Origin: Nymphalis io
Lineage: Eukaryota; Arthropoda; Insecta; Lepidoptera; Nymphalidae
Reading direction: 5' to 3'
NCBI RefSeq assembly: GCF_905147045.1
Contig: NC_065893.1
Location: forward strand, 62,001 to 126,000
DNA: 64,000 bases
Every line of letters starts with the position of its first letter. Within the stretch, counting starts at the first letter, position 1. This document shows positions 32,528 to 45,232 of the stretch, piece after piece. The translations under genes and the position numbers were made by a program. Under the pieces are notes generated by a model. It saw only the letters and a list, made by a program, of their open reading frames with translations, was not told the origin of the DNA and searched no databases.

Positions 32528-32686
32528 TTGGTTCTGAAGGTCGAAATTTCCAGAACGAAAACGTTGAACTAAAACGAAACTTTCTTTTGTGACACCAGCG
32601 CCGTATACATAATTAATCCATCGAGCTGTTTCTGCAGCACTGGTGCCATGGTAGAACTCGTACTCGTTAATACACCGATATTTCAT
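32528..32686 (-). pseudogene. Mariner transposase, N-terminal part
   Basis: Begins at an ATG at 32686-32684 (MKYRCINEYEFYHG). It encodes the paired-type helix-turn-helix DNA-binding start of a mariner transposase (SAAETARWINYVYG, then VQRFRSGNFDLQNQP) and is cut at the LINE junction. The next residues of the protein (starting RGRPETK) are found at about 29097 on the far side of the LINE. Confidence 0.88.
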
Positions 32687-32852
32687 GTTTTCAATTGTGC
32701 CGTAATAAGCGACTCCAAAGAAAAAAATAATGAGGAAAAACAAATGAATGACTGTTTTCAAAACTTAAATGTACCAGCTAAATGAATTTATAAATTTTAA
32801 TTTGGAATTCTTAACCAATGAGGAGATATTTTAGATCAAAGTGGTCAGTACG

Positions 32853-32884
32853 ACAAAACGCTAATTTCATATGTAAGGACCTAA
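32853..32884. repeat. Mariner terminal inverted repeat, right
   Basis: Inverse of the left repeat, ending TATGTAAGGACCTAA on plus and followed by TA. It marks the transposase-start end of the mariner. Confidence 0.9.
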
Positions 32885-32886
32885 TA

Positions 32887-34609
32887 ATATCAACCCGTTA
32901 TATAATCCCAACCGGTTTTATTTGGACATAAAAAACGCAAACTCGATAAAACGAGATTAAAGATAATGCGAAATAAGTAAATAATAATAATAAAATGACA
33001 TTTGTGTATAAGGAATACAAAGGTATAACAAAGTAATATGTAGACGTATGTCCCGCGCGAGTTACTATTGGTAACTAGATAGTCTTGTTCCCAATTCTAT
33101 TGTTGGTAAATATTGTTGTAAGAGATATTGTACAGATTTCTATTTGTTTGATTGTTTCATAAGAAAAACGTTCCCTTTATACAAACATGTGGAATTGTAA
33201 TTCGTAGTACTTACCGAATACAGTATTAGTGAGGACGACTTTGTTCTGGCATTTCTATGTGAATTTGTTCCGATAGATTTGAAATATTATAATATAAGAA
33301 TGTTTTGTAAATCGTTGTAAGTACAACGATATCGTTTCCTAATAAAATATGAATGTTCTAGAAACTTCATCGATATCTCAATGATCAGTCTTCTTTGTGA
33401 ATTTACATCTCATTTCACGCAAACTGCGAAGAATTTCTTATCTCAGAAAACAATATGTATTTGTGAAAATATCAGAAGTAAAGTACGGCAAGTAAACTTT
33501 ATTTGTTATTTAAACTTTGCCAAATCAATAATAATGTTACGGTACTTTTATAAACGTTTTAAGAATAACCAAATGTGATGTGACGAAAGTTCTTTCTTTG
33601 GATCGGTGCCAAACATTCGTCACATTATTTGACTGTATTCACGAAGAGTCCATGTTCAACCAGAGTTGGTCGCAGATCAAAAAGCTCGCCTACTCGCCTA
33701 CTGAACCTATTTTTAGCTTCATTATCGGTATTTTGTTGTCTAGTCTGGGGATGTCCTCTCTCATTATTATCAAATACTTTTAGAACGATTTGGTTTATTT
33801 AAAGTTTATTTTATAGATGTATGATGATGAAATAATTACCCTTTTCACTTTGTTTAGCTGAGTGCTATAGTTGAACACATAGTAACAGGAAAAAATAGTA
33901 ATCTTACTTATTAACGTCTCTTAGCGCATGATTAAATAAACAATGCTTTGTCTTATTCTTTCGAATGTCAAATTAATAAAATAATTACAGAATTAGATAA
34001 AAGAGTGTTTAACTAACAAGCCGCTAAGCTATATTAATAATTGAAGCCATTTTTCTGATGTGACTGAAAACCTTTTTAACTCAGGAATAACCACTAGTTT
34101 GATCTCCATGCACCAAATAAAGATAATAAAATTGTAATTTTATCCAACGTCAAACGAGCATTCAATATCAAACAGCGCGTAGATCCCAGTGCGCTAATGA
34201 CAATGACGGGTGCAACTTTGCGATTACGTCGAGCAAGTATTAAAAAATGATAATGGTTAAACTCGAATATAATGTATGAAATGGACGACATAGATTCCGA
34301 AAGCTTAAAGCATGTGTGTAACAAAAATGTGCTTTAAATAATAAAAAACAACTGCATCTTAGTCTATCTCTCACTAAGAAATATATGCAACTTCATTTAT
34401 AACACAGCTTCAATAACGGATATATTTATAATTAAGTGCTTACAAATATTGCTATTGAATATTAACGATGCTGAGCTTTCAAGTTTAAAATGTTGGGACA
34501 GACTACATTTTAATGCTACTACATATAGCCTTTTATAAAAAAAACCTAAATTGAATAATTTATCTCAATTGACTCAATTGAAGTTAGTTTATTTATTTCC
34601 TAAAAAATA
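32887..34609. other. Non-coding AT-rich stretch
   Basis: No supported gene. Two adjoining plus-strand open frames (33381-33578, and 33580-33783 from a GTG) have no recognisable domain. The second ends in a hydrophobic stretch (FIIGILLSSLGMSSLIII), which may be chance in AT-rich DNA. Confidence 0.45.
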
Positions 34610-34661
34610 CTTGGTTGGGCTTTGGGTAAGCCCATCTGGGTAGGTACCACTCACTCATCAC
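34610..34661 (+). repeat. SINE-A 5' fragment
   Basis: ACTTGGTTGGGCTTTGGGTAA, then CATCTGGGTAGGTACCACTC. Only the first 50 bases of the family are kept, just before an oppositely oriented full copy. Confidence 0.6.
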
Positions 34662-34687
34662 ATATATATATATTATTACATATTCTA

Positions 34688-34984
34688 TTTTTTTTATAGA
34701 ATAGGAAGGTGGACGAGCCTATGGGCCACCTGATGATAAGTGGTCACCAAACGCCCTTACACATTGGCATTGTAAGAAATGTCAACCATCGCTTATAGCC
34801 AATGCGCCACCAACCTTGGGAACTAAGATTTTATGTCCCTTGTGCCTGTAATTACACTGGCTCACTCACCCTTCAAACCGGAACACAACAATATCAAGTG
34901 CTTCTGTTTCGCAGTCTGTATACATATCTAATGAGTGGGTGGTACCTATCCAGACGAGCTTGCGCAAAGCCCTACCACCAGTAA
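34688..34984 (-). repeat. SINE-A copy, near full length
   Basis: A T run then TATAGAATAGGAAGGTGGAC, CACCTGATGATAAGTGGTCA, CAACCTTGGGAACTAAGATT and the 5' end reading GCAAAGCCCTACCACCAGT. Opposite in orientation to the copies at 4031 and 37662. Confidence 0.85.
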
Positions 34985-35123
34985 ATGTTGATTCTACCGA
35001 GAAGAACCGAGAAAAACTCAGTAAGTTAGAGTAGTGCTTCTTTGCACCAAGAATAGAAAAATACTTTTAAAACAGTTTAAAATACTTATTACTTAAATAA
35101 GGAAGGTAATCTTCATATAAACA

Positions 35124-35176
35124 AAACGAAACAAATGACTATATATAGTCATTATATATTGTCATTTGTTTCGTTT
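35124..35176. repeat. Short perfect hairpin
   Basis: Arms AAACGAAACAAATGAC (35124-35139) and GTCATTTGTTTCGTTT (35161-35176) are exact inverse complements around a 21-base loop of TA-rich sequence that itself contains ACTATATATAGT. It may be a MITE-like remnant or a chance palindrome. Confidence 0.6.
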
Positions 35177-37079
35177 CTATATATAATACGAGGAAGCAAA
35201 ACAGAAACGACAGAAAATAGGAACATTCACGAAAATTTGCGGAGCATTGATTAGTTTTTAATAGCTTCATCTCGCCCGTCTGATAGTGACACGAAAAACG
35301 ATAAGTCAGCTAATAGCTTTGTGATGGACATCGCCTCTGCGGTGCGACGTAATAGACAGGCGATTGGAATACGATAAAAAAGTCTTTGTCACATCATTAC
35401 TTTATAAAAAAAATTTAAGTCTTATAAATGAAGCTTAAGCACGTAAATGTTTGGTCTCTAGTAAATGTATGAAAATGAAATTGTTTCTAATATTCTGTTT
35501 TGTTGTTAAAACTGTCTGACAACGGCTGAGTCTAGACGTAATAAAAACCCTGTTTCTTCTACAACGAACAAACACCTCTTCAAACTACAACGAGATAAAA
35601 GCGACTGCATTCAGCACAACATGTATAAGAACATTTAAACTCATATTTAAAACTTTTGCGAAAACTACCGTATGCTTAGTTTTACTGTGGTGATAAACTC
35701 GAGATAGAATAGATTTTTAAATTATATAATTAAAATTTTAAATGCGTTATAGAATAATATTTAATTAATGAAAAATTCTATGTATATGGAAGAAGTAAAA
35801 AGAGTACTTCATAATATAATTTTGTATTAATGTAAAACCTTTTGTATTGAACATAATAATCTTACACTAATAGTTTATTTATTAAAACCAAAAGTATATT
35901 CATAGCTCCAATAAATAAACCATTAAAAAGATCGTATATTTTTTTCAAACACAATTTACGTACAAACATAATAAAACATGGACGGGAAATGATTTTTTTA
36001 AAGGTAAATAACCTATTTGACAAAAAAATTGTCAAATTACATTTTACGTTACTCCCTGAGGTTCAGGGGTGTAATGGCCAACATTCTATTCTATGTACGT
36101 ACGTACATACATACATTGAATTGCTTAAAATAATATAAATATAATTCTGCAATGCTATACGCTGAGAAAGACCACAAATATGGGAAAAGTTGCTCATTTG
36201 AAGTCTCACGACTTCAAGATTGGCAAACTTTGCATCGGTTTTTGTATTTGATTCACAATAAAACAGAAATTTTACTAAAGAATAATTTCTTATAAATATC
36301 ACCAGCAATTACAAATGATCGTTGCGTGTGAATCGTGTGAGATGAAACGCGACGTGGACAAAAGGGAAGGCTTACCTACATAGAGCGGGAAACGAGCAAC
36401 GATTTATATTATCTGATGATGTGATAAACAAGATTTTTTTATTACCTAATCACATTGTGTGCAAAAAACTGTTTTCAATTTTATATACGGATATAAATTT
36501 GCTAAGAATAAATTTTAATGATATATATTTTGTTTTTTGTTTTATCTTATAAATTATGTGGACAAAATGATGGAGGTACTCACTGGGTTTTCTTCGATAC
36601 CGTGGCGTGGTTTCGTGATCATTACCCACCAACAGTAGTTAATTTTAAACTCACACAACACACACGCACTTTATTTCCTGTTATAATAATTTTAAGTAAT
36701 TGTCTTCTTCACTAATTGTAGTGATTTTTATGACAAATTCGGAAGCTAACCGACGCACGCGCGCCGCATCGATTATACGTCTTGTTGCAACTGAGCGGGG
36801 GCGAGGAGGAGCGAATAGGAACAAAGATTGGAGCTTTGGTTATGTGCTTTTGTATTAGTGTGCGCGCGAGTATTATTGATGTAATTGTATGCGATGTAAA
36901 TATTGAGTACAGGTGCTTATTATTTATTATTTAATTGTATTTATTTATTAAATGGCGCAGACATATATGTATAATATTTCGATTGAATATTATTTTTTAC
37001 AAAATCGTTAATTCTAAAAAAAAAACATTTTAATGACAATTTATAAAAGAATTTCGGTAAACGTTCTTTTATCCTGATC
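35177..37079. other. Non-coding stretch with a GC-richer patch
   Basis: No supported gene. The patch at 36725-36900 is much richer in CpG than its surroundings (GACGCACGCGCGCCGCATCG) and could be a promoter or regulatory element. No TATA or open frame fixes a direction. Confidence 0.4.
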
Positions 37080-37305
37080 GTCAGTGGTCATCACCGCCCC
37101 ATAAACAGTGGCGATGTAAGAAATATTAACCATGCTATATATCGCAAAGTCGGCACTAAACTGGGGAACTAAGATGTTTCATTAGCTCTCTCGCATTTTA
37201 AACCGGAACACAACAATACTAAGTACCTATTGCTACCCTTAGCGGTAGAATGTGTGATGAGTCGGTGGTACCTACCCAGACGGGCTTGCACAAATTCTAA
37301 CGATG
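37080..37305 (-). repeat. SINE-A copy, diverged
   Basis: Retains GTGGTCATCACCG, CTGGGGAACTAAGATG, AAACCGGAACACAACAATAC and GGTGGTACCTACCCAGACGG in family order on the minus strand, with deletions and many substitutions. It is an older copy than its neighbour at 37662. Confidence 0.7.
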
Positions 37306-37661
37306 TTACTTATAATTGATTACGTTCCATATTTTTTCTTAATTATGTCGAAGTGATGAACATTTAGTAGAAGGAATAGCAGCTCCTCGACTAATGTACG
37401 AGGATATTCGTCTGCCAGTTATTGGTGTAGAATCATAATACAAAGCTATTTAGACTTTAATATTATATTTCATATGCTCGTTGAACCGTTTGACAGATAT
37501 TCATTAGTAGTTATATTATAAATCATATAAAGTACCGGAGCATAATAAATGAAATGCGAACGGTTCATTTAAAATGAAGTACTTAATTTGTACACAACTA
37601 ACGAAGTCTCTTTCTCTTAATTAATGTGACAACTCCAACAGGCTCACATCTCTGGTCACCT

Positions 37662-37949
37662 ACTGGTGGTAGGGCTTTGTGCAAGCTCGTCTGGGTAGGT
37701 ACCACCCACTCATCAGATATTCTACCGCAAAACAGCAATACTTGATATTGTTGTGTTCCGGTTTGAAGGGTGAGTGAGCCAGTGTAATTACAGGCACAAG
37801 GGACATAAAATCTTAGTTCCCAAGGTTGGTGGCGCATTGGATATGTAAGCGATGGTTGACATTTCTTACAATTCCAATGTCTAAGAGCGTTGGTGACCAC
37901 TTACCATCAGGTGGCCCATATGCTCGTCCGCCTTCCTATTCTATAAAAA
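37662..37949 (+). repeat. SINE-A copy, full length and well preserved
   Basis: Starts ACTGGTGGTAGGGCTTTGTG and ends ATTCTATAAAAAAAAAAAA. It includes all family blocks, including CACTTACCATCAGGTGGCCC. It is the best reference copy in the window and nearly identical over the shared part to the inverted copy at 21633. Confidence 0.88.
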
Positions 37950-39255
37950 AAAAAAAATCTCATACACAATGTTATGACTATACGAACTAACTATACACTC
38001 ACTTGAAGTCCAAACCTTATTTGTTATTAATTGTTAAAAATGTATTACTGCCTTAAAATTTACTGTAAACTAAAAAAACTAAAAAAAAACAAGTTGGTTT
38101 TCAGTTATTATATTGTTTTACAATTACAAAAATTTTGAATGAGATTTATTCATAAACTCAAAATTACGAGCAAAAGAAATGGTTTTTTTTATAAAATATT
38201 ATAATTCACCCATTTAAACACTAAATTATTAAACTTAATATACAAAAAAATTTATAATAAATTCTTAACGTGTAACGGAGGCGAACATTAATTTGACAAA
38301 TTAGATATATATATTGTTAACTTGGTTGATGTAGCGAAAAGTATCAAAATATATCATTGCGTTACCACAAACCTGGAATAACAATAAGGCTGTTCTTCGT
38401 ACAAATATATTTATTATTTAGTTAAATTATATTTTTATGTACCTTTGTATGTGTGCGTACCTTTTTGTTTCAAAATGAATATAACTTTTTTGCAGAACTA
38501 TTTAGTGTCTGTATACTACATATATACATGTCTTTCACTATTTTGTCTTTGTCATTAAAATAAGTTGAAAACAAAACATTAGCCTGCTAGTTACAGTTAT
38601 CTTATGGTAACCATCGGTATCAGTAAGCGAGCCTCTAATTTATGTTACGCTATAGCAGTTATAACCGCATTAAGGATCTCTATCTGGAGTTCCTGTTGAT
38701 AGCTTCTGTTTATTTAGCTCTGTGTAGTGTTGGCGTGTAATTAAACACAATCTTGATACTTGCAACGTGGTTATTTATCAAATGATATCAAGGATATGTA
38801 TAATTGGGTCTTTTTATTTATGGAAATTGAGCAAAATAAAGAGAATATTACAAATACTTAAATAAATTCTTTAAATATCCAATTAAAACAATTATAATAT
38901 TAAAATGTAACATTACATTTTTCAGAAACCATAAACATTTATACAACATTTCGTTAGAATAAAATAACGAAGCCTTACGAGTTTAGCGCCGGATTTGATA
39001 CTGGGGGTATTGAACAAAAGTGAGACCGATCTAACATAAAAGGATAAAGGATCGCGGCACAATGGAGGGCGAACAATACCGCGCCCGTTTTGTAGACCTT
39101 GGGCGCGCAAACATGAGTTGCGAACTGAAGAACTTCAACACGTTTAAGCTTATGTTATTAATGTCACATCTAGACGGGTAATCACATTTAAAATGGAGCA
39201 TATAATATTTTTATTATATTTTATTCAAAAACACATAATCATAAAGTATTTCAAT
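37950..39255. other. Non-coding AT-rich stretch with one small open frame
   Basis: No recognised gene. A plus-strand ATG at 39062 opens 39 codons to a TAA at 39179-39181 in a locally GC-rich patch (peptide starts MEGEQYRARFVDLGR). No homologue comes to mind and it may be chance. Confidence 0.35.
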
Positions 39256-39549
39256 TGGTGGTGGGGTTTTGTAAAGGCCCGTGTGTGTTACCGTACCGTA
39301 CCACCCGCGCATCAGATAGTCAAAAACATCAATATTTAATATCATTGTGTACCGGTTTGAAGGGTGAGTGAACGGGTTTAAATATAGACACAAGGGTCAT
39401 AACATCTAGTTCCCAAGATTGGTGGCGCATTGGCGATGTAAGGGACGGTAAACATTTTTTACGGTATCAATGTCTATTGATTTGATTTGACTTCTTACGA
39501 TCAGGCGGCCCCTTTGCTGGTCTGCCTACCTATTTTATATAAAAAAAAT
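39256..39549 (+). repeat. SINE-A copy, diverged
   Basis: Family order is kept (GGTGGTGGGGTTTTGT, GTACCGGTTTGAAGGGTGAG, CCCAAGATTGGTGGCGCATT, CTTACGATCAGGCGGCC) with an oligo-A end at about 39541-39549. Confidence 0.75.
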
Positions 39550-42500
39550 TATTATATGGTATATTTTATGTCGTAACCAACTGTCAAATTAATTGTGACG
39601 TGTGATTTTCAAGGATTAAATTAGGCTATAGAATATATTTGCAAAATATCTGACAACAAGCATTAGAAATAATTGGATGAGCGGTGAATGGTAATGAATG
39701 TTACGGGCGGAGATCGTTTGCTCCGGTATTTGTTGTATTTGTTTGTTCATTATTATGTAAAATAATATTATAGGATAATACTGCTACAGGTTCCCACACG
39801 AAAATTAAAAAAACGTAATTAAAATAAAGCGTAATTTATTAGATTAGTTATAATTAATTTTCACACTTCGTAGTGGACTCTGGCAACTACGTCTGTATGA
39901 AATAGCTACCAACTAACTAACTAAAGTCACCTCGGGATTTAAATTTGATTTAATTGAGTCTCTATGCTTAAAAAAGGCGAAATTTCATGCACCAGTATTA
40001 TTAGTAGTTATTATTTATTTAAAATATACAATTATATATTAATTATGTACCCTGCAATAACATCGAACGAATACTTGAGAGGGAATATTAAAAATATAAC
40101 AAAATTATAATCAAGTGTATATATGTAAATGTGTGTAAGATGATAGACGAAGTATTTTAAAGTTAAATTTGTAAGCACTATACACGTTACACATTGTACT
40201 AAAGCTGATAAGACTGGTCTCTTTAACCAAACACGATCGGAGATACACCGCGCGCTGCTATGAGCTCACGCCCTGGCACGTTCGGTGTGCACAAGAATGC
40301 ACATTGTTCAACTACTTTACTACTACGTACATACTACAAGGAGACGGCAAATTAATATGAAATAAAGTGGTTCGAATAAAAGCCGACTACAAAGCCTGCA
40401 TGTACATACAAATAAATACAAAAGTGTTATATTTTTTTATTAATATAGAAGAAAAGGAATTTTGTTTAATATTATTATAATAATAACATTTTTCGTTTGT
40501 AATATGAATATATATTGGAGTGCTTCTTGATGTAGACAGCCACTCAGAGGAATCAAATAACAAATTGCCTAGTTTTCCAATTATCCCACCCTTAGAGAAA
40601 ATAACGGCTCGTAAAATAAATAAAATCTGTACAATCAGCGAAAATAAATACAGATAATCTGAAACTTGAAATTTATTCTAAATTTAAATAAAACACCCTC
40701 TTTTCAAATTAAAAGGTACTCTTGTCGTGAATATGGTTACGGTTAACGTATCAAATTTACATGGTTCTATCTGACGGCTCATGACTCGTCCATTGAATGT
40801 AGAAAGGAAACCAGAGCAAGATAAGAATATCATGGTGGACGTAAAGTGATCTCTTAACCTTTAATTGTAACCTCGTTTGTCAAACAGTAGCGAATCAAGA
40901 TACCACGCACATAACTCATTACCCTTCAAGTAAACATAAGTCGTACTTCATTCTCAGTACACGGAACACTCTCTTTGTTTTTGGAAGGAGGCAAATATCT
41001 AAATAGGAAACAATGAACATTCAGGAACTAAACGACATTATCTTGAAGAAACAACATAAGGACTGAGTAATTCTATTCATTACAAAAGAAACTATACTGA
41101 AACTTAAGTACACATTTACTTGGATAAAATGGCGCCTGTGCCCGGAGCGAGCGACGTGATATATATGTAAGAAGCAAATAAAATAAATTCACCTAAAAGT
41201 ATCGTACTACGAGTAAGAGCAAATTTCTTAAGAACGAAATTAATCCGTATGATAATTAAATGCCCGTTTTTAAAAGTTTAATTTTGTATGTATGTGTTAT
41301 CATGTTATGTCACAAGACTACATGTACATACTGCTACACTTTTTTTAAAATTGTGGCTTCGTGACTTAAATTTAAGAAAAACATATAGAAACTTAAATTA
41401 AAAATTAAAAAGTACCTCTGATCTACATATACCTTAATGTATTTATAACATATACATTGCGTTCCAATGAGCTCAAATGCAATATCTGTGATGTAAGTGG
41501 TTTAGTTGTTGATTCGTTGGGTCCTCTGCAAACGATGCTGCAGCATCAGATCATGGTTACCATGTTAATGTTATATCATTAAAGTCCTAGGATTGATTAC
41601 ATTTTAAATCGATCAGACTTGTAGAAGTTGCTCACATTCCTTCAATAACTAGAAAAAAGATGATCTTCAAATAGCCTAACAGATTTTGTATATTCAAAGC
41701 TAAAAACATTATCGTTCAAGTTTACTTTTAAACAAAAGAAAATAAATCAAAATCAGTTTATACGTTTAGGAGCTACGATGCCACAGATAGACACACAAAC
41801 GTTAAGCTTGCAACACTTTTCTTTTGCATTGGGGGTATAACAGAAGAACTTAACAAAAACCAGCAGTACAACAACAACAGGCGTACAAAATTTTTCAATG
41901 TTAGAGCCATGTTTTAAATTAAGATTAAAACTGGTATAAAATGACGAAAAATAAATAATACTCTTAGAAATATATCTTTCCAACAAGAGCGGTCCTATTC
42001 CGAGCCTCGTGTGAAATAATTACATCTGTCGCTGGCAACAAACACGTGTTGGGGACTTGCGGCAAACAAGGACATTCTGCCAAGTATACGAAATTTATAT
42101 TACGTGTTATTCCTTCCCCGTGTTGGGTTCCATACTCATCGTGTGGCTTATTAACTATTTATTATTCATAAACTAACAGAAACGTTCCGAAACATTGCTG
42201 ATTTTACGAAGTACACACGTTTACATATTCCTTGTGAATGTTATTAAACGTGGAACCAGCTTACATTACAATTGTAAATATTTAAGTGTTATAACATGTA
42301 ATATATTCGTGGTAACATCACTTGAGAAAAACATTTATATATCCAATTAATTATATATCATTAATTTATTATTTTACAAGATCGTTTTTTTACCATTTTA
42401 CTTCGGAATTAAGTTTTAAAACGTATGTCTGTCTATAAAAAGTCACCGTGTCTAATGTAGTGTAAGAATCTGGCACACAACTGAATAAGAGAGTTGGGTA

Positions 42501-42836
42501 AAACAATATTGAAACGTACGTAAAACGTGCAAGAAAATATTTTATCCGATCCATCAGCCGTCGCTCAAACAATTGAATTATTTAGCCATTCCCCTAACTT
42601 TCTTTTCAATGCCAATTTACTTCTGGCCGGAACATAACTTGATTTCATTTTTAGGGCAATTTTGGGCTGAAAGGCGAGAAAACTTTTAATAAAAAAATCT
42701 GAAGAATGGTTTGAGCGTGAAAAATTGTGTTTTGATGCTCCGAAGATTGCCTGAGTGCGATAAATGAATGGAATGTAATCAATCACTGTGTAATATAATT
42801 TACGAATTCATCAACTTTTTAAGATGAGATTTTGAA
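39550..42836. other. Non-coding AT-rich stretch
   Basis: No supported gene. Short open frames on the minus strand (41753-41986, 42390-42572, 42565-42786) show no domain or splice context. A CpG-richer patch at 40220-40310 has no assigned role. Confidence 0.45.
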
Positions 42837-42851
42837 AAAAATAACACACAC

Positions 42852-42925
<74 letters not shown>

Positions 42926-42933
42926 TATTTTGT
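42837..42933. repeat. (TA)n microsatellite inside a long palindrome
   Basis: About 60 bases of pure TA (42857-42917) are flanked by AAAATAACACACACATA on the left and its inverse TATGTGTGTGTTATTTT on the right. The whole 97-base block is close to a perfect palindrome. The open frame through it on the minus strand is an artefact of the repeat. Confidence 0.9.
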
Positions 42934-45128
42934 GTGTATATTTGCGTATATTGCATATAACGGAAACGGTATTTAGATTAGGTTTTTTTATGAAAGACGC
43001 CACCACATACATCAATAAAAAATGAATACAAAAACATATACAACTAATTATCATTAGAGCCGAGCGAACCTCGATCGCTCCTACATAAGAATTTACATTA
43101 TATGTTACTACTAAATATGTCTGTGATTAATCAATTACCTAATTTGTCTTATTGGTAGACGTATATGTGACGTAACTGCTACTGTCTTTAGGATGGTACT
43201 ATATTATAATTTATTCAAGAAGATACACAAAGAATATATTATATAATATGAACAAAAATATTTTAATCAAATTTATAGCACCTGCGATCAGCGCGTTGTA
43301 CGAACTTTATTATGTACGTAAACTAGCCGCCACCTTGCATAAGGGCACTTGTGTTGTAAAAAATAATCAATACTATTCGCGCGCCATCTATAGTTCTTTG
43401 AAAGCACTATATCAATTGCTAACCTGGCGTAAGCGTCAACAATAGCTTAACAAAATTTATATACAATGGGATAAATAGTTTGAAAACCTTCCGAGATAAA
43501 AAAATACACATTGATTTATAGATTTTCATAAAGTCCACTAAGTAGCTCTTAACGACATGACGTATATTTTATCAGTACAACAAACAACCAATTAACTAAG
43601 AGACGGACACAATCACACACGGAGTCACTAGTAATTCGGCAGTTACACGCCTCGGTTGAATAATTTATCTCACACGAGCCTATTACAATAGCCGCTTTGA
43701 TTGTAATCCGCAGTCCAGTAATTGTATTAAGCAAATTAGTCACGTTATCACTGTCATATCACTGAGCAGCTAACACGATGTTCTGATACTGATATCTTTC
43801 CGACCTCATTCCTCACGCTCAATACATCATGTGTCTGGTTATTTGTAATATTTTATTAAAACCGATAAAATGTAAATATTACTTCTCTATTGTATTTCTG
43901 ACTTTAATTTAGTACGGGCAATCGTTTCTATTCTAATCAGTGTAATTACCAATAAAAAAGAAAAGTAACAGATTGTTAACGTCTTTTGTAGGTCGATTAG
44001 TATTAACAAAAATATGTTACAGATTTTTATACGACACATCCGTTTTCGCGAAAAGATTTCGTATGACACCGAGCACAAGGTGAATAATTGTTAAGTCGAC
44101 TTAAGCACATACATTCAAAGCTCGCTCAGAAATAAAATATAATATATTTTGTTTATACTACATTTATTTCTACAATGATTATTGAGATTACCCAAAAATC
44201 TTAGAATTTGTGACCATTGCGAATATATAGACTTCCTACTCAAGACTAAGAGTAAACACTTAACAAGATTTTAAGAAAATATACCATTAGAGGTTGAAAT
44301 AGATAGATAGATGTGTTATTAATTGGATTATTCATTACATTGCGTAGTTAACAAATAACACACATATCCCGTGCCACGAGCGATTGCATCGCAAAGCGTT
44401 TAAGTTTGACTGTAACGCGAACGCTATGCAATGGTTGCGGCGCATTAACAGACTATAGGCCGTATTATGTTTTACATCAAAGCCTATTTTCAGATAAATT
44501 CAATGAAAATGCGTTTATGAAACGATAAAACCGTTGTGTATTTGCCAAGTAATACTAAAGCTTATATTAAAAAATTATAAACAAACAAATATTATCATTA
44601 TTATTCTATAAAAGATTACATAAATTATATAAAGCGTGAAGTTAGTATTATTATATTTCCGATTTGATATTACTTTTGTTCAATTCATCCAAAAGTTCAC
44701 AAACACAATTACTCGACATTCAAGCATAAACTCATACATAATGACCCTTCTTAATAACACAGAGTCGAAATAGACATACTGTCAAGGCGACAATCGAATC
44801 GAACGTGAATATTCTGATTGAGGGTTTGAGATTTTACAAGCTTCTACTTCACTTCATCTTGACATGTGTCGGCCAAACCTAACAATTGAAATTTAAACCA
44901 GCTACACAAACAAATAAGCTCAAGTTTTGCAAACATTCTCGTTACCTATGACAAAAGGTATACAAAACTAGTTTCAGCCCGTGACTCCGCCTGCATGTGT
45001 CATTTTCTAAGCCCATGGTAACGTGGATGCAATTAATGATGACCAGTTGAGTAGTTAATACGTGATAGCGTAACAATCAATCTCACTTTCGCGTTTATAA
45101 TATAAGTAAAGGTATTGTTATTTATTTT
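42934..45128. other. Non-coding AT-rich stretch
   Basis: No gene, RNA gene or repeat recognised. Confidence 0.45.
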
Positions 45129-45232
45129 CCACCAACCTGCATTGGAGCAGCGTGGTGGAATAAGCTCCAAAACCTTCTCCTCAAAAAGGGAGAGGAGGCC
45201 TTAGCCCAGCAGTGGGACATTCACATGCTGTT
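45129..45232 (+). repeat. SINE-B copy, 5'-truncated
   Basis: Only the 3' part is present: CCACCAACCTGCATTGGAGC, GTGGTGGAATAAGCTCCAAA and CAGCAGTGGGACATTCACAT, ending GCTGTTAC. The tRNA-like head is missing, as expected for 5' truncation. Confidence 0.8.

Larger units (their letters stand above)
22849..32884 (-). mobile_element. Mariner (DD34D) split by two later retrotransposon insertions
   Basis: Inverted terminal repeats of 32 bp (31 identical) lie at 22849-22880 and 32853-32884, each flanked by TA (22847-22848 and 32885-32886), the target duplication typical of mariners. Between them, mariner sequence survives as 22849-22937, 28329-29099 and 32528-32884, about 1.2 kb once the inserts are removed. 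The rest is a Ty3/gypsy element and a LINE, each flanked by duplicated mariner bases. The transposase is read on the minus strand and is inactive: it is cut in two places and also carries internal stops and a rearrangement. Order of events: mariner first, the two retrotransposons afterwards in undetermined order. Confidence 0.92.

Noticed and set aside
37598..37900. Open frames at 37598-37900 (minus), 21687-21881 and 34802-34984 (plus) with the same peptide
   Set aside because: They are translations of SINE-A copies, not a gene family.
42800..43054. Minus-strand open frame with a long Ile-Tyr repeat
   Set aside because: Translation of the (TA)n microsatellite.
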